Part shown: positions 36,301-44,977 of the stretch, one piece after another
Position numbering within the stretch: the stretch's first letter is position 1
Layout: each line of letters opens with the position of its first letter
Assembly: GCF_002831585.1 (NCBI RefSeq)
Contig: NZ_CP025113.1
Span: 434,001-498,000 of the forward strand
DNA length: 64,000 bases
Source of the DNA: Bradyrhizobium sp. SK17
GTDB lineage: Bacteria; Pseudomonadota; Alphaproteobacteria; Rhizobiales; Xanthobacteraceae
Direction of reading: 5' to 3'
Notes under the pieces: generated by a model
Databases searched by the model: none
What the model was told of the DNA's origin: nothing
Seen by the model: only the letters and a program-made list of their open reading frames with translations
Made by a program: the position numbers and the translations under genes

Positions 36301-36938
36301 TAAGTCGTGCAGCCGGTCATCGTGGCAGAAGAGCTCGGGGCATAGTTCACGCAAGCCGACTGCCGCGGCCTTGTGTAGGCAACGTCGCTGAGATTGATGC
36401 CGCTCTTGGCCATCACATAGCCGATCGTCGGAACGTATTTGTAGCTGATCTCGCTGAAGATCAGATAGCTGCCAGGCACCAGCAGTGCCGTCGGAACGAT
36501 GTTGGTTACGATATCGCCTTGCGTACGGCTCGACGTCGTGAGGGTGGCCGTCGAGGCGCCGGAGTTGATGACGCCCGACTTGCTCCATTGTATCCGCGCG
36601 ACACCTTTCGGATCGACATAGATTTCCGACAACGTCCCCTTGGTCGGCGTCGGATCGTAGGGCGTCATGATGCCGACGCTGGCGCTGAAGAAGTTTTGCA
36701 GGTCGGTGTCGGCCACCTGGGTGGCCTGCGAGGTCAGGTCCGACAACGCGCGCGCCATCAGCGTGACCTTGCGGTCGACCGCGACGCCGGACGAGAACTC
36801 GACGGTGCCGAAGAACAACACCAGCATCAACGGCAGGACGAAAGCGAACTCAACGGCGGCTAGACCGCGGCAATCATGCCTGAGTGCCGCAACGGAGCGC
36901 AGCAGGCGCGCGGGCAAGGTTTTCAGGACATTGCTCAT
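36297..36938 (-). CDS. TadE/TadG-like pseudopilin, 213 aa
   Basis: The start at 36938 overlaps the stop of the upstream pseudopilin gene in ATGA, fixing the reading frame. Residues about 28-55 (CRGLAAVEFAFVLPLMLVLFFG) contain the TadE-type prepilin segment with the conserved Glu. The rest is a periplasmic domain with few Cys near the C-terminus (CVNYAPSSSATMTGCTTY), possibly disulphide-linked. Part of the Flp/Tad pilus system encoded from 40.9 kb on the other strand. The TAG stop lies in a dispersed repeat. Confidence 0.85.
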   Translation of the reverse strand: MSNVLKTLPARLLRSVAALRHDCRGLAAVEFAFVLPLMLVLFFGTVEFSSGVAVDRKVTLMARALSDLTSQATQVADTDLQNFFSASVGIMTPYDPTPTKGTLSEIYVDPKGVARIQWSKSGVINSGASTATLTTSSRTQGDIVTNIVPTALLVPGSYLIFSEISYKYVPTIGYVMAKSGINLSDVAYTRPRQSACVNYAPSSSATMTGCTTY

Positions 36939-37495
36939 GAGCATGTCGCCCCGGCGGTTCCGGATGGCTCGTTCTTGAATGTCGCGGTCGCCGTCAGGAG
37001 CCGCGTGCCGTTGGCGAGGTTGGCGACGTTGAAGCCCAGCTTGGTGACGAACAACGGCCACTGATAGAACAGCCGGACCACCACGACGTCGCCGTCCTTG
37101 CCGGGGCACCATTTCATGGTCGGAATGAACGCCTTGTTGGAATCGATCGGGGCGGTGATGTTGACGTTGCTGAACGAAGAATAGCTGCGCACGTCGACAT
37201 AGACGCCATTGGCGCAGTCGAACAGCGCGTTGACCTGGCCGCAGACGTAGTTCTTGAATTGTTGCTGGGTGTAGCTCTGGCCCTGGGCCTGACCGGTCAT
37301 GATGAAGCGGGACGAATCCTGCGTCACCGTCTCGAGCACCTGGCTTGCGAAGAAGATCATGGCCACTTCGATGATCGCGAACAGCAGCCCGAAAAACAGC
37401 GGCGCGACCATCGCGAATTCGACCGCGGTGGCACCGCGGCGGTTTCGACGAAAGCGATGGAGGAGGCTCGCGAAGGAACCAGCGGGCAGCGGCAT
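36935..37495 (-). CDS. TadE-like pseudopilin, 186 aa
   Basis: Basic leader (LLHRFRRNRRG) then the TadE motif GATAVEFAMVAPLFFGLLFA with the Glu that is essential in type IV prepilins; cleavage by CpaA would occur near the Gly. The C-terminal domain has four Cys residues. TadE/F pseudopilins assist Flp pilus assembly. Co-translated with the next gene. Confidence 0.88.
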   Translation of the reverse strand: MPLPAGSFASLLHRFRRNRRGATAVEFAMVAPLFFGLLFAIIEVAMIFFASQVLETVTQDSSRFIMTGQAQGQSYTQQQFKNYVCGQVNALFDCANGVYVDVRSYSSFSNVNITAPIDSNKAFIPTMKWCPGKDGDVVVVRLFYQWPLFVTKLGFNVANLANGTRLLTATATFKNEPSGTAGATCS

Positions 37496-37663
37496 TAACG
37501 ACCCCAGATCAACATGGCAGCAACAACTACCCTAGGACTCGTTGTCGAAGTGTTTCTGGAGATCGAGACAGAGCGACCCGATCCGTCAGGGCTTTCTTAA
37601 CCATGTCGGGTGAACCGCGCGTGGCTGCGGGCCCGGCGCACGCGGCGCTGGGCCGAGCAAACG

Positions 37664-38167
37664 CTAGTTCTGCGGTTTGGCGCCCGCTCCGGAGCCGGAG
37701 GCCTGGCTGTTGAGCGAACCGGCCTGGTCCATGGTCGCCTTGAAGTAGGTCTCGCCGTCACCCAGGGTGATTCGGCGCTGACAGACCGGCATGCAGCTAT
37801 AGGTTTCGCGATCGATGCCGCGATAGACGGTAACGAGCTGGTCGCTCGGACCTTCGACCTGGATCTGGCGATCCACCAGCACCTGACCGGTGCGGTCGAG
37901 CGCGATGAAGTTGGTGGCGCCATAGCCCTTGCCGGTGACGACGACGACCCCGCCGTTCTGCAGCGTGACGTCGGCGATCAGCGGATTGCCGACCACGATG
38001 GTCGCGATCCCTCCGGGCAGCTTGACCAGCTTGGCCTGATCGACATTGACGGCAATCCGGTCGGGATCCGGCGCAGCCGTTGCGAGCGCGGGCCACAGCA
38101 CGGCTGCGGCCAGCGAGATGAATCCGATGCGCGTGACGGCGCGAAGACGCTGGGACTGAAACGACAT
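37664..38167 (-). CDS. Secretin N-domain protein (CpaC N-terminus-like, no secretin domain)
   Basis: 167 residues with a signal peptide (TRIGFISLAAAVLWPALATAAP). Residues 36-110 match the pilus-formation N-domain of CpaC/RcpA (IAVNVDQAKLVKLPGGIATIVVGNPLIADVTL, GKGYGATNFIALD). The C-terminal tail is Ser/Gly/Ala-rich, with a Cys pair in YSCMPVCQRRITLGDGETY. It lacks the secretin pore, so it is probably a periplasmic accessory of the pilus secretin rather than a truncated gene; ends look natural. Confidence 0.82.
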   Translation of the reverse strand: MSFQSQRLRAVTRIGFISLAAAVLWPALATAAPDPDRIAVNVDQAKLVKLPGGIATIVVGNPLIADVTLQNGGVVVVTGKGYGATNFIALDRTGQVLVDRQIQVEGPSDQLVTVYRGIDRETYSCMPVCQRRITLGDGETYFKATMDQAGSLNSQASGSGAGAKPQN

Positions 38168-38333
38168 ACTCTACCCGGGACGTTAACAGGCCGGCAAAGG
38201 CGATACGCAGCGGACCGGCGCCCGACGCTGCCGAATCTGACGCCAATTCATTTAAGAAGAGCAAAAATCGACCGCCGAATTGCACGGATGTCGCGGACTT
38301 CCGGAGATGCCGCCGCCTCTCGCGCCGGAACGC

Positions 38334-39806
38334 CTACCCGGCGGGACGCGCCGCGGCCGGCTCGCCGGAGCCGCGTACGTGGACCACCACGCGATCGTCG
38401 GCGTAGAGGCGTCGCCATCCATCGATATGATCGAGGAATTTCGAGGCGGGGGTCGTCGGGTCGAGCATCACGGCATCGATGTCGTAGCGCTTGAGCAGGT
38501 CGAGGAAGCCGTCGACGTCCTTGAGTTGGAGCGCACGGTAATAGGCCATCTCGAATGTCTCGCCGTAGAGCTCGGCGCGCCCGTCGACGAACACCGGCAC
38601 CTGACGCCAGATCAGATAGCCGCCGAACTGCAGATCGTTGAGCACACGCTGCGCGTGGTGCGCCTTCAGCGCGTCAACCGCGGCAGCGGGCGAATGGATC
38701 GGCGGCGGCGCGAGGTCCTGACGCGCCGCGACGAACCAGGTCGCAGCGCAGAGTCCGGCGCCGAGCAGCGCGGCCGGCGCGGCCTTCAGCCGGCCGAAAT
38801 TGGCGGCACGCAGGCCGAATTGGGTGGCCACCGGCGTGAGCACGGCCAGCGGCAGCAGGAGAGCGAACAGCTCGAGATTCCTGACATGGGACAGCGCCAT
38901 GTGCAGCAGGCCCAGCACCAAAGCGATCCGCGGCAGCGGCAGCTTGACCCCGCAATAGAGCGCCGCGCCGATCAAGCCGAGGATGGAGAGCTCGAACGCG
39001 TCGATGTGACTGAAATTCGCCGGCATCCATTCCGCAATCAGATGCAACAGCTCCCCGAGGCTGAGGATCTTCAGCGACGCAAGGATCGAACCCCATCCAT
39101 AGGGCGTCACGCAGCAAGCCGCCAGCGCGCCGATCCCGAACGCCGCCCAGCGCAGTGCCAGCGACAATCTCTGCGCCGGCAGGGCATTCCACATCGCATC
39201 GAGGGCGAACGCGCCCACCAGCACCAGGCCGAACAGAAACCCGCCATGCAAATTGGCCCACAGGGCGATCAGCGGCAGCAGCCAGAACGAGGGCGCCTCG
39301 CGCCGCTCGCTGGCGACCATCAGGCCGTTGGCCCAGACCATCATGATGGGCAGCACCAGCACATGCGGACGAGCCAGCAGGTGCCCGCATGTCAGCACCA
39401 GCGCCGCGAGAGCGATCAGGCTGGCTTGGATCGCCGGCAGCACCCGGCAGAGGGTGGCGGTGAGCAGCGCAAAGGTGGCGGCACTGCAGGCCGCCGCCAG
39501 CGCCGCCGGCCCGGTCCACCCGGCAAGGTCATAGGCCTTCGCGAACAGGACCTGCGCCAACCAGGAGGACGACACCCACGGCGCACCCGCCTTGGTGAAG
39601 GAATAGATATCGACCGACGGCAGCGCGCGGTGGTCGAGGATCCAGCGGCCGACGGCAATCTGCCAGTATGTGTCGGAGTCCGCGAGCAGCCTGGGGCCTA
39701 CGGCGAGCAGCAGCGCATAGACGCCGCACGCCATCCAGAACCAGGCCGGCACCTCGGCGATCGCCGAGGCCTTGGCCTGCGAAATGGTTGCGGTCTCGGC
39801 ACTCAT
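38334..39806 (-). CDS. Polytopic membrane protein, glycosyltransferase-C-like topology
   Basis: 490 residues. About ten to twelve membrane helices occupy residues 23-365. The early loop LADSDTYWQIAVGRWILDH and later SSWLAQVLFAKAYD resemble the first periplasmic loop of GT-C-type lipid-linked sugar transferases, with Asp residues in DSDTYW. A soluble C-terminal domain (370-490) follows, with VFVDGRAELYGE and RYDIDAVMLDP. I do not recognise a characterised family, so transferase activity is only a suggestion. It lies between pilus genes and a fatty-acid-hydroxylase gene on the same strand. Confidence 0.65.
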   Translation of the reverse strand: MSAETATISQAKASAIAEVPAWFWMACGVYALLLAVGPRLLADSDTYWQIAVGRWILDHRALPSVDIYSFTKAGAPWVSSSWLAQVLFAKAYDLAGWTGPAALAAACSAATFALLTATLCRVLPAIQASLIALAALVLTCGHLLARPHVLVLPIMMVWANGLMVASERREAPSFWLLPLIALWANLHGGFLFGLVLVGAFALDAMWNALPAQRLSLALRWAAFGIGALAACCVTPYGWGSILASLKILSLGELLHLIAEWMPANFSHIDAFELSILGLIGAALYCGVKLPLPRIALVLGLLHMALSHVRNLELFALLLPLAVLTPVATQFGLRAANFGRLKAAPAALLGAGLCAATWFVAARQDLAPPPIHSPAAAVDALKAHHAQRVLNDLQFGGYLIWRQVPVFVDGRAELYGETFEMAYYRALQLKDVDGFLDLLKRYDIDAVMLDPTTPASKFLDHIDGWRRLYADDRVVVHVRGSGEPAAARPAG

Positions 39807-39830
39807 GCGGACACTGGCCGGTCTACGACG

Positions 39831-40661
39831 TCACTGACGGAACGGGTAGGCCAGCTGTCCGCCGATCTCGGCCGGCACGCCCTGCTCGGCGTCGACGCCG
39901 TAATCCTCGGGAAGCTTGCCTTCGGGCATGCGGAATGTCCCGAACAGGATATCCCAGAGCGGAAACGTACCCGCGAAATTGGTGTCGCCGCCTTCCTCGA
40001 GCGCGGTGTGGTGCCAGCGATGAAACACCGGCGTAGCGATCACATATCTGAACGGCCCAAGCGTCCAGTTCAGGTTGGCGTGCACGAATGCCGAGTGGAA
40101 TGTGGTGAACGGACCAACCCACAGCATGATGTTCGGCGAGATGCCGGCCATCAGCAGGATCACGTCGACCGAGATCGTGCCGATCAGGAGATTGACGGGG
40201 TGGAAGCGCGCCGCCGAGATCCATTCGAGGTCCTCGGAGGAATGATGGATGGCGTGGTACTTCCAGAAGCCGCCGCCGTGAAACATCCGGTGCAGCCAGT
40301 ACAGCATGAAGTCGGAAGCGACCAGGAAGATGATCGATTGCAGCCAGAGCGGCAGTTGCGACAGCGGGCCATGGCCATTCTCGTAGAACGAGATCAACTC
40401 GTCGGCACTGTGCACGTTGAACACCGCGGCAGCGCCGATCACCAGGAGCCCGATGCGCAGCACGCGGGCGAACACCGGCACGAAGAACCAGTAGCAGATG
40501 TCGGTGACGAGCTCGCGCTTCTGCCACCACGGCTTGCCCGGATTGCAGGCCCAGAAGTGGGTCAGCACGGTGAAGAACAGTGCCAATCCGATCGTGATCG
40601 GCACCACCCTCATCATCGTCTGGCCGAGCATCTCGATGACTTCGATCGGAAGGGTGGACAT
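39831..40661 (-). CDS. Fatty acid hydroxylase / sterol desaturase superfamily enzyme
   Basis: 276 residues from ATG 40661. The three histidine clusters that bind the di-iron centre are present: HRMFH (124-128), HAIHH (136-140) and HRWHH (214-218), set among four or more membrane helices. Family members hydroxylate or desaturate lipids, carotenoids or hopanoid-like substrates in the membrane. The substrate cannot be inferred; no lipid biosynthesis genes are adjacent. It follows, and is probably cotranscribed with nothing upstream, since flp is divergent 280 bases away. Confidence 0.88.
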   Translation of the reverse strand: MSTLPIEVIEMLGQTMMRVVPITIGLALFFTVLTHFWACNPGKPWWQKRELVTDICYWFFVPVFARVLRIGLLVIGAAAVFNVHSADELISFYENGHGPLSQLPLWLQSIIFLVASDFMLYWLHRMFHGGGFWKYHAIHHSSEDLEWISAARFHPVNLLIGTISVDVILLMAGISPNIMLWVGPFTTFHSAFVHANLNWTLGPFRYVIATPVFHRWHHTALEEGGDTNFAGTFPLWDILFGTFRMPEGKLPEDYGVDAEQGVPAEIGGQLAYPFRQ

Positions 40662-40941
40662 GGCAGCCTCACTTGACGGAAGCCCCATGCGTATAGATAT
40701 GCGCTTAAGGAGCCGTGAACAGCTGCACCACTGCCGGCGAAGCAACATTGCGCAATTTTTAGCAGACGGTTTAATTCCAAATTTACTGTGCGCAACAACT
40801 GCGGGTTCCCGCAGAGTTTATGCGATCAAATTAACTGCACCGAAATCGTCCAACCGTACGGTGCCGCAATGGTCACGGTGCTGAGAACGCCGGCGAGACC
40901 AAATCAAGTTCGACCAGCCACGTGTACACAGGAGTCATTTT

Positions 40942-41106
40942 ATGAAGAACCTCGTTTCGCGCTTCGTGAAGGATGAATCGGGCGCGACCGCCATCGAGTA
41001 CGGCCTGATTGCGACCGGCATCGCCATCGCGATCATCGCCGCAGTCAACGGCGTCGGCACGAAGCTCTCGGGTACCTTCAACTCGATCTCGAGCTCGCTG
41101 AAGTAA
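40942..41106 (+). CDS. Flp/Fap-type major pilin
   Basis: 54 residues: MKNLVSRFVKDESGATAIEYG has the prepilin leader cut before the Glu-Tyr pair by CpaA, followed by one hydrophobic helix LIATGIAIAIIAAVNGVGT. AGGAG precedes the ATG by about eight bases. It forms the Flp pilus fibre used for surface attachment. A strong terminator directly after it suggests that flp is expressed more highly than the assembly genes. Confidence 0.95.
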   Translation: MKNLVSRFVKDESGATAIEYGLIATGIAIAIIAAVNGVGTKLSGTFNSISSSLK

Positions 41107-41129
41107 GCCGGATCCGGTGGATTCGCATC

Positions 41130-41160
41130 AAAGGTCCCGGCATCCCCGGGACCTTTGCTA
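41130..41160 (+). terminator. Rho-independent-type terminator of the pilin gene
   Basis: Perfect 11-bp stem AAAGGTCCCGG / CCGGGACCTTT with a 5-base loop, then GCTATTTCC. Located 24 bases after the pilin stop. Confidence 0.8.
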
Positions 41161-41276
41161 TTTCCGGGGGCCGTTGCCGGCCTCCGTCGAAAGCGCCGGC
41201 GATTTTTTCCCGATTGTTCATCATTGGCCGCTAGCGTCGGGTCGCGACCGCAGCTCCAGCTTGACGGCATGAACCC

Positions 41277-41801
41277 ATGATCCTCGACATCGCGCGCTTG
41301 ATGCTGTTTCCGGCCCTGATGGCCTTTGCCGCGGCGAGCGACCTGTTGACCATGACGATCCCGAACCGGATCTCGCTGGCGCTGGTGGGTGGCTTCTTCG
41401 TCCTGGCACCGCTGACCGGGATGGATGTCCATGACATGCTCACCCATGCCGGCGCAGGGGCGCTGGTTCTCGTGGTGGCGTTCGGCATGTTCGCGATGGG
41501 CTGGGTCGGCGGCGGAGACGCCAAGGTCGCTGCTGCCGCCAGCCTCTGGTTCGGGTTCGAGCATCTGCTCCCTTATCTGGTCTTTGCGTCGTTGTTCGGC
41601 GGTGCGCTGACCGTTCTGCTGTTGCAGCTCCGGCAATGGCCGCTGCCCTACCCGCTCTCGTCCCAGGCCTGGCTCAGCCGGCTGCACGACAAGCAGACCG
41701 GAATTCCCTACGGCATCGCGCTCGCCCTCGGCGCCCTGCTGATCTATCCGGAGACGGACTGGATCAAGACGATCGATCTCGCGCACTTCGCGTTGCGTTG
41801 A
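41277..41801 (+). CDS. cpaA: Prepilin peptidase CpaA (TadV)
   Basis: 174 residues, about five membrane helices. The two catalytic Asp of the A24 aspartyl peptidases are seen: in FAAASDLLTMTIPN near residue 22 and in GWVGGGDAKVAAA. It cleaves the Flp and TadE-type prepilins in the inner membrane. First gene of the assembly run after the pilin terminator; 127 bases separate it from cpaB. Confidence 0.93.
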   Translation: MILDIARLMLFPALMAFAAASDLLTMTIPNRISLALVGGFFVLAPLTGMDVHDMLTHAGAGALVLVVAFGMFAMGWVGGGDAKVAAAASLWFGFEHLLPYLVFASLFGGALTVLLLQLRQWPLPYPLSSQAWLSRLHDKQTGIPYGIALALGALLIYPETDWIKTIDLAHFALR

Positions 41802-41928
41802 AAATGCAACGGTAACCCGCCGTTAAGGCGATTTAGATACGCCTCATTAACCATGCTTTGACGAATAGCTGGTCAACTCCCATCACGGCGGCGGCAGCGT
41901 CGCGGCGTCATGTGGAAAGTGAAGCGTA

Positions 41929-42723
41929 ATGGATAAGGCCCGCATTCTGGTCCTGGCTATCGCAGGCAGCGCTGGCCTTGCAGCGCTCTATCTTGCGAGC
42001 GGAGGCGAAGACAAGCCGGCGGCTCCTCCCCCCGTCGCGCAGCTGCCCACCGTCGACATCCTGGTCGCACGCACCGATATCGGCCTCGGCCAAGCGGTGA
42101 AGCCCGACGATCTGCAATGGCAGACATGGCCGGCCGCAACCGCCAGCGCGAGCTTCATGCGCAAGGACAGCAACGCCGACGCCATCAAGGACGTCACCGG
42201 CTCGATCGCGCGCGCCCCGTTCATCCAGGGCGAGCCGATTCGCGAGCAGAAGCTCGTCAAGGCCGATGGCAGCGGCTTCATGGCCGCGATCCTGCCGACC
42301 GGCATGCGGGCGGTATCGACCGAAATCTCGCCGGAGACGGGCGCCGGCGGCTTCATCCTGCCGAATGACCGGGTCGACGTGCTGCTGTCCAAGCGCGACA
42401 AGAGTCCCGATCGCAACGGCGCGGACATCGTCAATTCCGAGGTCATCCTGACCAACATCCGCGTGCTCGCGATCGATCAGGCGCCGAAGGAGAAGGACGG
42501 CACCAACGCGTTGATCGGCAAGACCGTGACGCTGGAGCTGAAGCCGGAGCAGACCGAAACGCTGGCGCGCGCGCGCCAGAGCGGCGTCCTGTCGCTCGCG
42601 CTGCGCAGCATTGCCGACAACAACGCGACCGACGTCAAGACCGACGAGAACCGCCAGAAGCGCGGCGAGACGATCAACGTCATCCGCTTTGGCGTTGCCA
42701 ACCAGGCGACGACCCAGAAGTGA
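41929..42723 (+). CDS. cpaB: Flp pilus assembly protein CpaB (RcpC)
   Basis: 264 residues with an N-terminal signal or anchor (RILVLAIAGSAGLAALYLAS) and a SAF domain (about 42-110, VDILVARTDIGLGQAVKPDDLQWQTWP, plus FIQGEPIREQKLV). The second half has GFILPNDRVDVLLSKRD. CpaB is a periplasmic part of the outer-membrane secretin complex. Its stop overlaps the possible GTG start of cpaC. Confidence 0.93.
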   Translation: MDKARILVLAIAGSAGLAALYLASGGEDKPAAPPPVAQLPTVDILVARTDIGLGQAVKPDDLQWQTWPAATASASFMRKDSNADAIKDVTGSIARAPFIQGEPIREQKLVKADGSGFMAAILPTGMRAVSTEISPETGAGGFILPNDRVDVLLSKRDKSPDRNGADIVNSEVILTNIRVLAIDQAPKEKDGTNALIGKTVTLELKPEQTETLARARQSGVLSLALRSIADNNATDVKTDENRQKRGETINVIRFGVANQATTQK

Positions 42724-42740
42724 CCATGAGGACAGATGTG

Positions 42741-44216
42741 ATGAAGGGCGGGGCAACTCAACGGACGATGCGGGCCTTCATGGTCCGCGCATTGTCGTTC
42801 TCGGCCGTCGCGGCGCTCACGCTCAACCCGGCGCTGGCACCGGTGATGGCGAGCGACTACCGCGCCGCGCCTGCCCCCGCCTCATCGGCCGATGGCGGCC
42901 AGATGAATGCCCGCTTCCTCGCACTCGGCGTCGGCAAGTCGATCGTGATCGACCTGCCCAGGGACATCAAGGATGTGCTGGTTGCCGATCCCAAGATCGC
43001 CAACGCGGTGGTCCGCTCGGCGCAGCGCGCCTACATCATCGGCGCCACGGTGGGCCAGACCAACATCGTGTTCTTCGATGCGGCCGGCCAGCAGATCGCG
43101 GCTTACGACATCGCCGTCAAGCGCGACCTCAACGGCGTGCGGGCGGCGCTGCGGGCGGCATTGCCGAACGCCGATATCCAGATCGAGGGCGTGGCCGACG
43201 GCGTGCTCCTCACCGGCAGCGCGGCGAGCCCGATCGAGGCACAGCAGGCCGGCGAGATCGCAGGCCGGCTGGTCGGCAGCGCCGACAAGGTCGTGAACTC
43301 CATCGCGGTTCGCGGCCGCGACCAGGTGATGCTGAAAGTCACCGTCGCCGAAGTCTCGCGCAGCCTGATCAAGCAGCTCGGCATCGACCTCACGGCAAAC
43401 CTCAACTACGGCACGGCGGTGGTGAAGTTCGCCAACGCCAACCCGTTCACGGCGAACAACGCGCCGCTGGTCCCGACCAACGCCCTTACCACCTCGTTCG
43501 GCTCGGCGCCGTCGGTGTCGGCGACGATCCGCGCGATGGAAAGCGCCGGCGTGGTGCGGACGCTCGCCGAACCGAACCTGACCGCGATCTCGGGCGAATC
43601 GGCCACCTTCATCTCCGGCGGCGAGTTTCCGATTCCGACCGGCGTGACCTGTCAGACCACGACGGGCGGCGCGATCGGGCAGTGCGTCCAGACGGTCAGC
43701 TTCAAGAAGTTCGGCATTTCGCTCAACTTCACGCCGGTGGTGCTGACCGAAGGACGGATCAGCCTGCGCGTCATGACGGAAGTGTCGGAAGTCTCGACCG
43801 AGAACTCGCTGACGGGAGGCGCGGGTGGCACGACGATCCCCTCGATCAAGACCCGCCGCGCCGAGACCACGCTGGAGATCCCCTCGGGCGGCTCGATGGC
43901 CATGGCCGGCCTGATCCAGGACCAGACCAAGCAGGCGATCAATGGCCTTCCCGGCCTTGGGTCGCTGCCGGTGCTCGGCACGCTGTTCCGCAGCCGCGAC
44001 TTCGTCAACAACCAGACCGAAATGATGGTGCTGGTGACGCCCTATGTCGTTCGCGCGGTGGCGCAGAAGGACCTCTCGCGTCCGGATGACGGCTTCGCCA
44101 ACGCGTCCGATCCGCAGGCCGATCTGCTGGGCAGCATCAATCGCGTCTATGGCGTGCCCGGCCGCACCGAGCCGGCGCGGAATTACCGCGGCACCTACGG
44201 CTTCATTACCGACTGA
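42741..44216 (+). CDS. cpaC: Flp pilus outer-membrane secretin CpaC (RcpA)
   Basis: 491 residues from ATG 42741, chosen because GAGGAC lies eight bases upstream; in-frame GTG 42720 or ATG 42726 would extend it. Signal peptide to about residue 32 (ending PVMASDYRA). An N-domain (GKSIVIDLPRDIKDVLVADPKIANAVVRS) and BON-like region are followed by the secretin core (VRTLAEPNLTAISGESATFISGGEFPIP, GLPVLG-type end). It forms the pore for the pilus. A free-standing N-domain relative is encoded at 37664-38167. Confidence 0.94.
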   Translation: MKGGATQRTMRAFMVRALSFSAVAALTLNPALAPVMASDYRAAPAPASSADGGQMNARFLALGVGKSIVIDLPRDIKDVLVADPKIANAVVRSAQRAYIIGATVGQTNIVFFDAAGQQIAAYDIAVKRDLNGVRAALRAALPNADIQIEGVADGVLLTGSAASPIEAQQAGEIAGRLVGSADKVVNSIAVRGRDQVMLKVTVAEVSRSLIKQLGIDLTANLNYGTAVVKFANANPFTANNAPLVPTNALTTSFGSAPSVSATIRAMESAGVVRTLAEPNLTAISGESATFISGGEFPIPTGVTCQTTTGGAIGQCVQTVSFKKFGISLNFTPVVLTEGRISLRVMTEVSEVSTENSLTGGAGGTTIPSIKTRRAETTLEIPSGGSMAMAGLIQDQTKQAINGLPGLGSLPVLGTLFRSRDFVNNQTEMMVLVTPYVVRAVAQKDLSRPDDGFANASDPQADLLGSINRVYGVPGRTEPARNYRGTYGFITD

Positions 44217-44224
44217 GGCGGACG

Positions 44225-44977
44225 ATGACACAGACCACATCCAGGACCCCCGCCGACTACAAGCGCAGCATCGCCCTCGCCGCAGCGCTGATCGGTCTTG
44301 CCGTGACGCTTGGTGCATGCCAGCACGACGCCGACAACAGCTTCGCGATGGTGAACGCGCCGGCCGATTATCGCCAGCGTCATCCGATCGCGATCACCGA
44401 GGCCGACCGCTCGATCGTGGTCTTCGTCGGCCGCAGCCGCGGCGGCCTGACCGCCGAGCAGCGCGCCGAGGTGATGGGGATGGCGCAAGATTGGATGCGC
44501 GAGGGCACCGGCGCCGTCACCGTCGACGTTCCCTACGACACGCCGAACGCACGGGCCGCCCAGGAATCCCTGCGCGAGATCCAGGCCACCTTCACCGCCG
44601 CCGGCGTGCCGCCACGCGGCATCCTGGTGCGCAAGGTTCATCCCGAGGACCCGCGCCAGTTGCCGGCGATCCGGGTCAACTATCCGAAGATCACGGCCAC
44701 CGCCGGACCGTGCGGCATCTGGCCGGAGGATCTCGGCCCGTCGATCCACAACGGGTCCTACATCGAGAACAAGCAGTACTATAATTTCGGTTGCGCCAAC
44801 CAGCGTAACCTCGCCGCCATGGTCGCGGACCCGACTGACCTCGTGCAGCCGCGCGCGGAGACACCTGCCTACACGTCGCGTCGCAATATCGCCTTCGACA
44901 AATATCGCAAGGGCACCCCCACCGCCACGACGTATCCCGAGTCCGACAAGGCCAAGCTAAGCGACACAGGAAAATGA
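44225..44977 (+). CDS. cpaD: Flp pilus assembly lipoprotein CpaD
   Basis: 250 residues with a lipobox-like LTVTLGAC segment (AVTLGACQHD), so it is probably an outer-membrane lipoprotein. Core: DRSIVVFVGRSRGGLTAEQRAEV and the ending CGIWPEDLGPSIHN plus YNFGCANQRNLAAMVADP, typical of CpaD. It supports the CpaC secretin. The last four bases overlap cpaE. Confidence 0.93.
   Translation: MTQTTSRTPADYKRSIALAAALIGLAVTLGACQHDADNSFAMVNAPADYRQRHPIAITEADRSIVVFVGRSRGGLTAEQRAEVMGMAQDWMREGTGAVTVDVPYDTPNARAAQESLREIQATFTAAGVPPRGILVRKVHPEDPRQLPAIRVNYPKITATAGPCGIWPEDLGPSIHNGSYIENKQYYNFGCANQRNLAAMVADPTDLVQPRAETPAYTSRRNIAFDKYRKGTPTATTYPESDKAKLSDTGK

Noticed and set aside
36297..37112. A longer start for the 213-aa pseudopilin.
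   Set aside because: The upstream part overlaps the other pseudopilin in a different frame and gives a non-membrane Arg-rich leader; the ATGA overlap start is normal for coupled genes.
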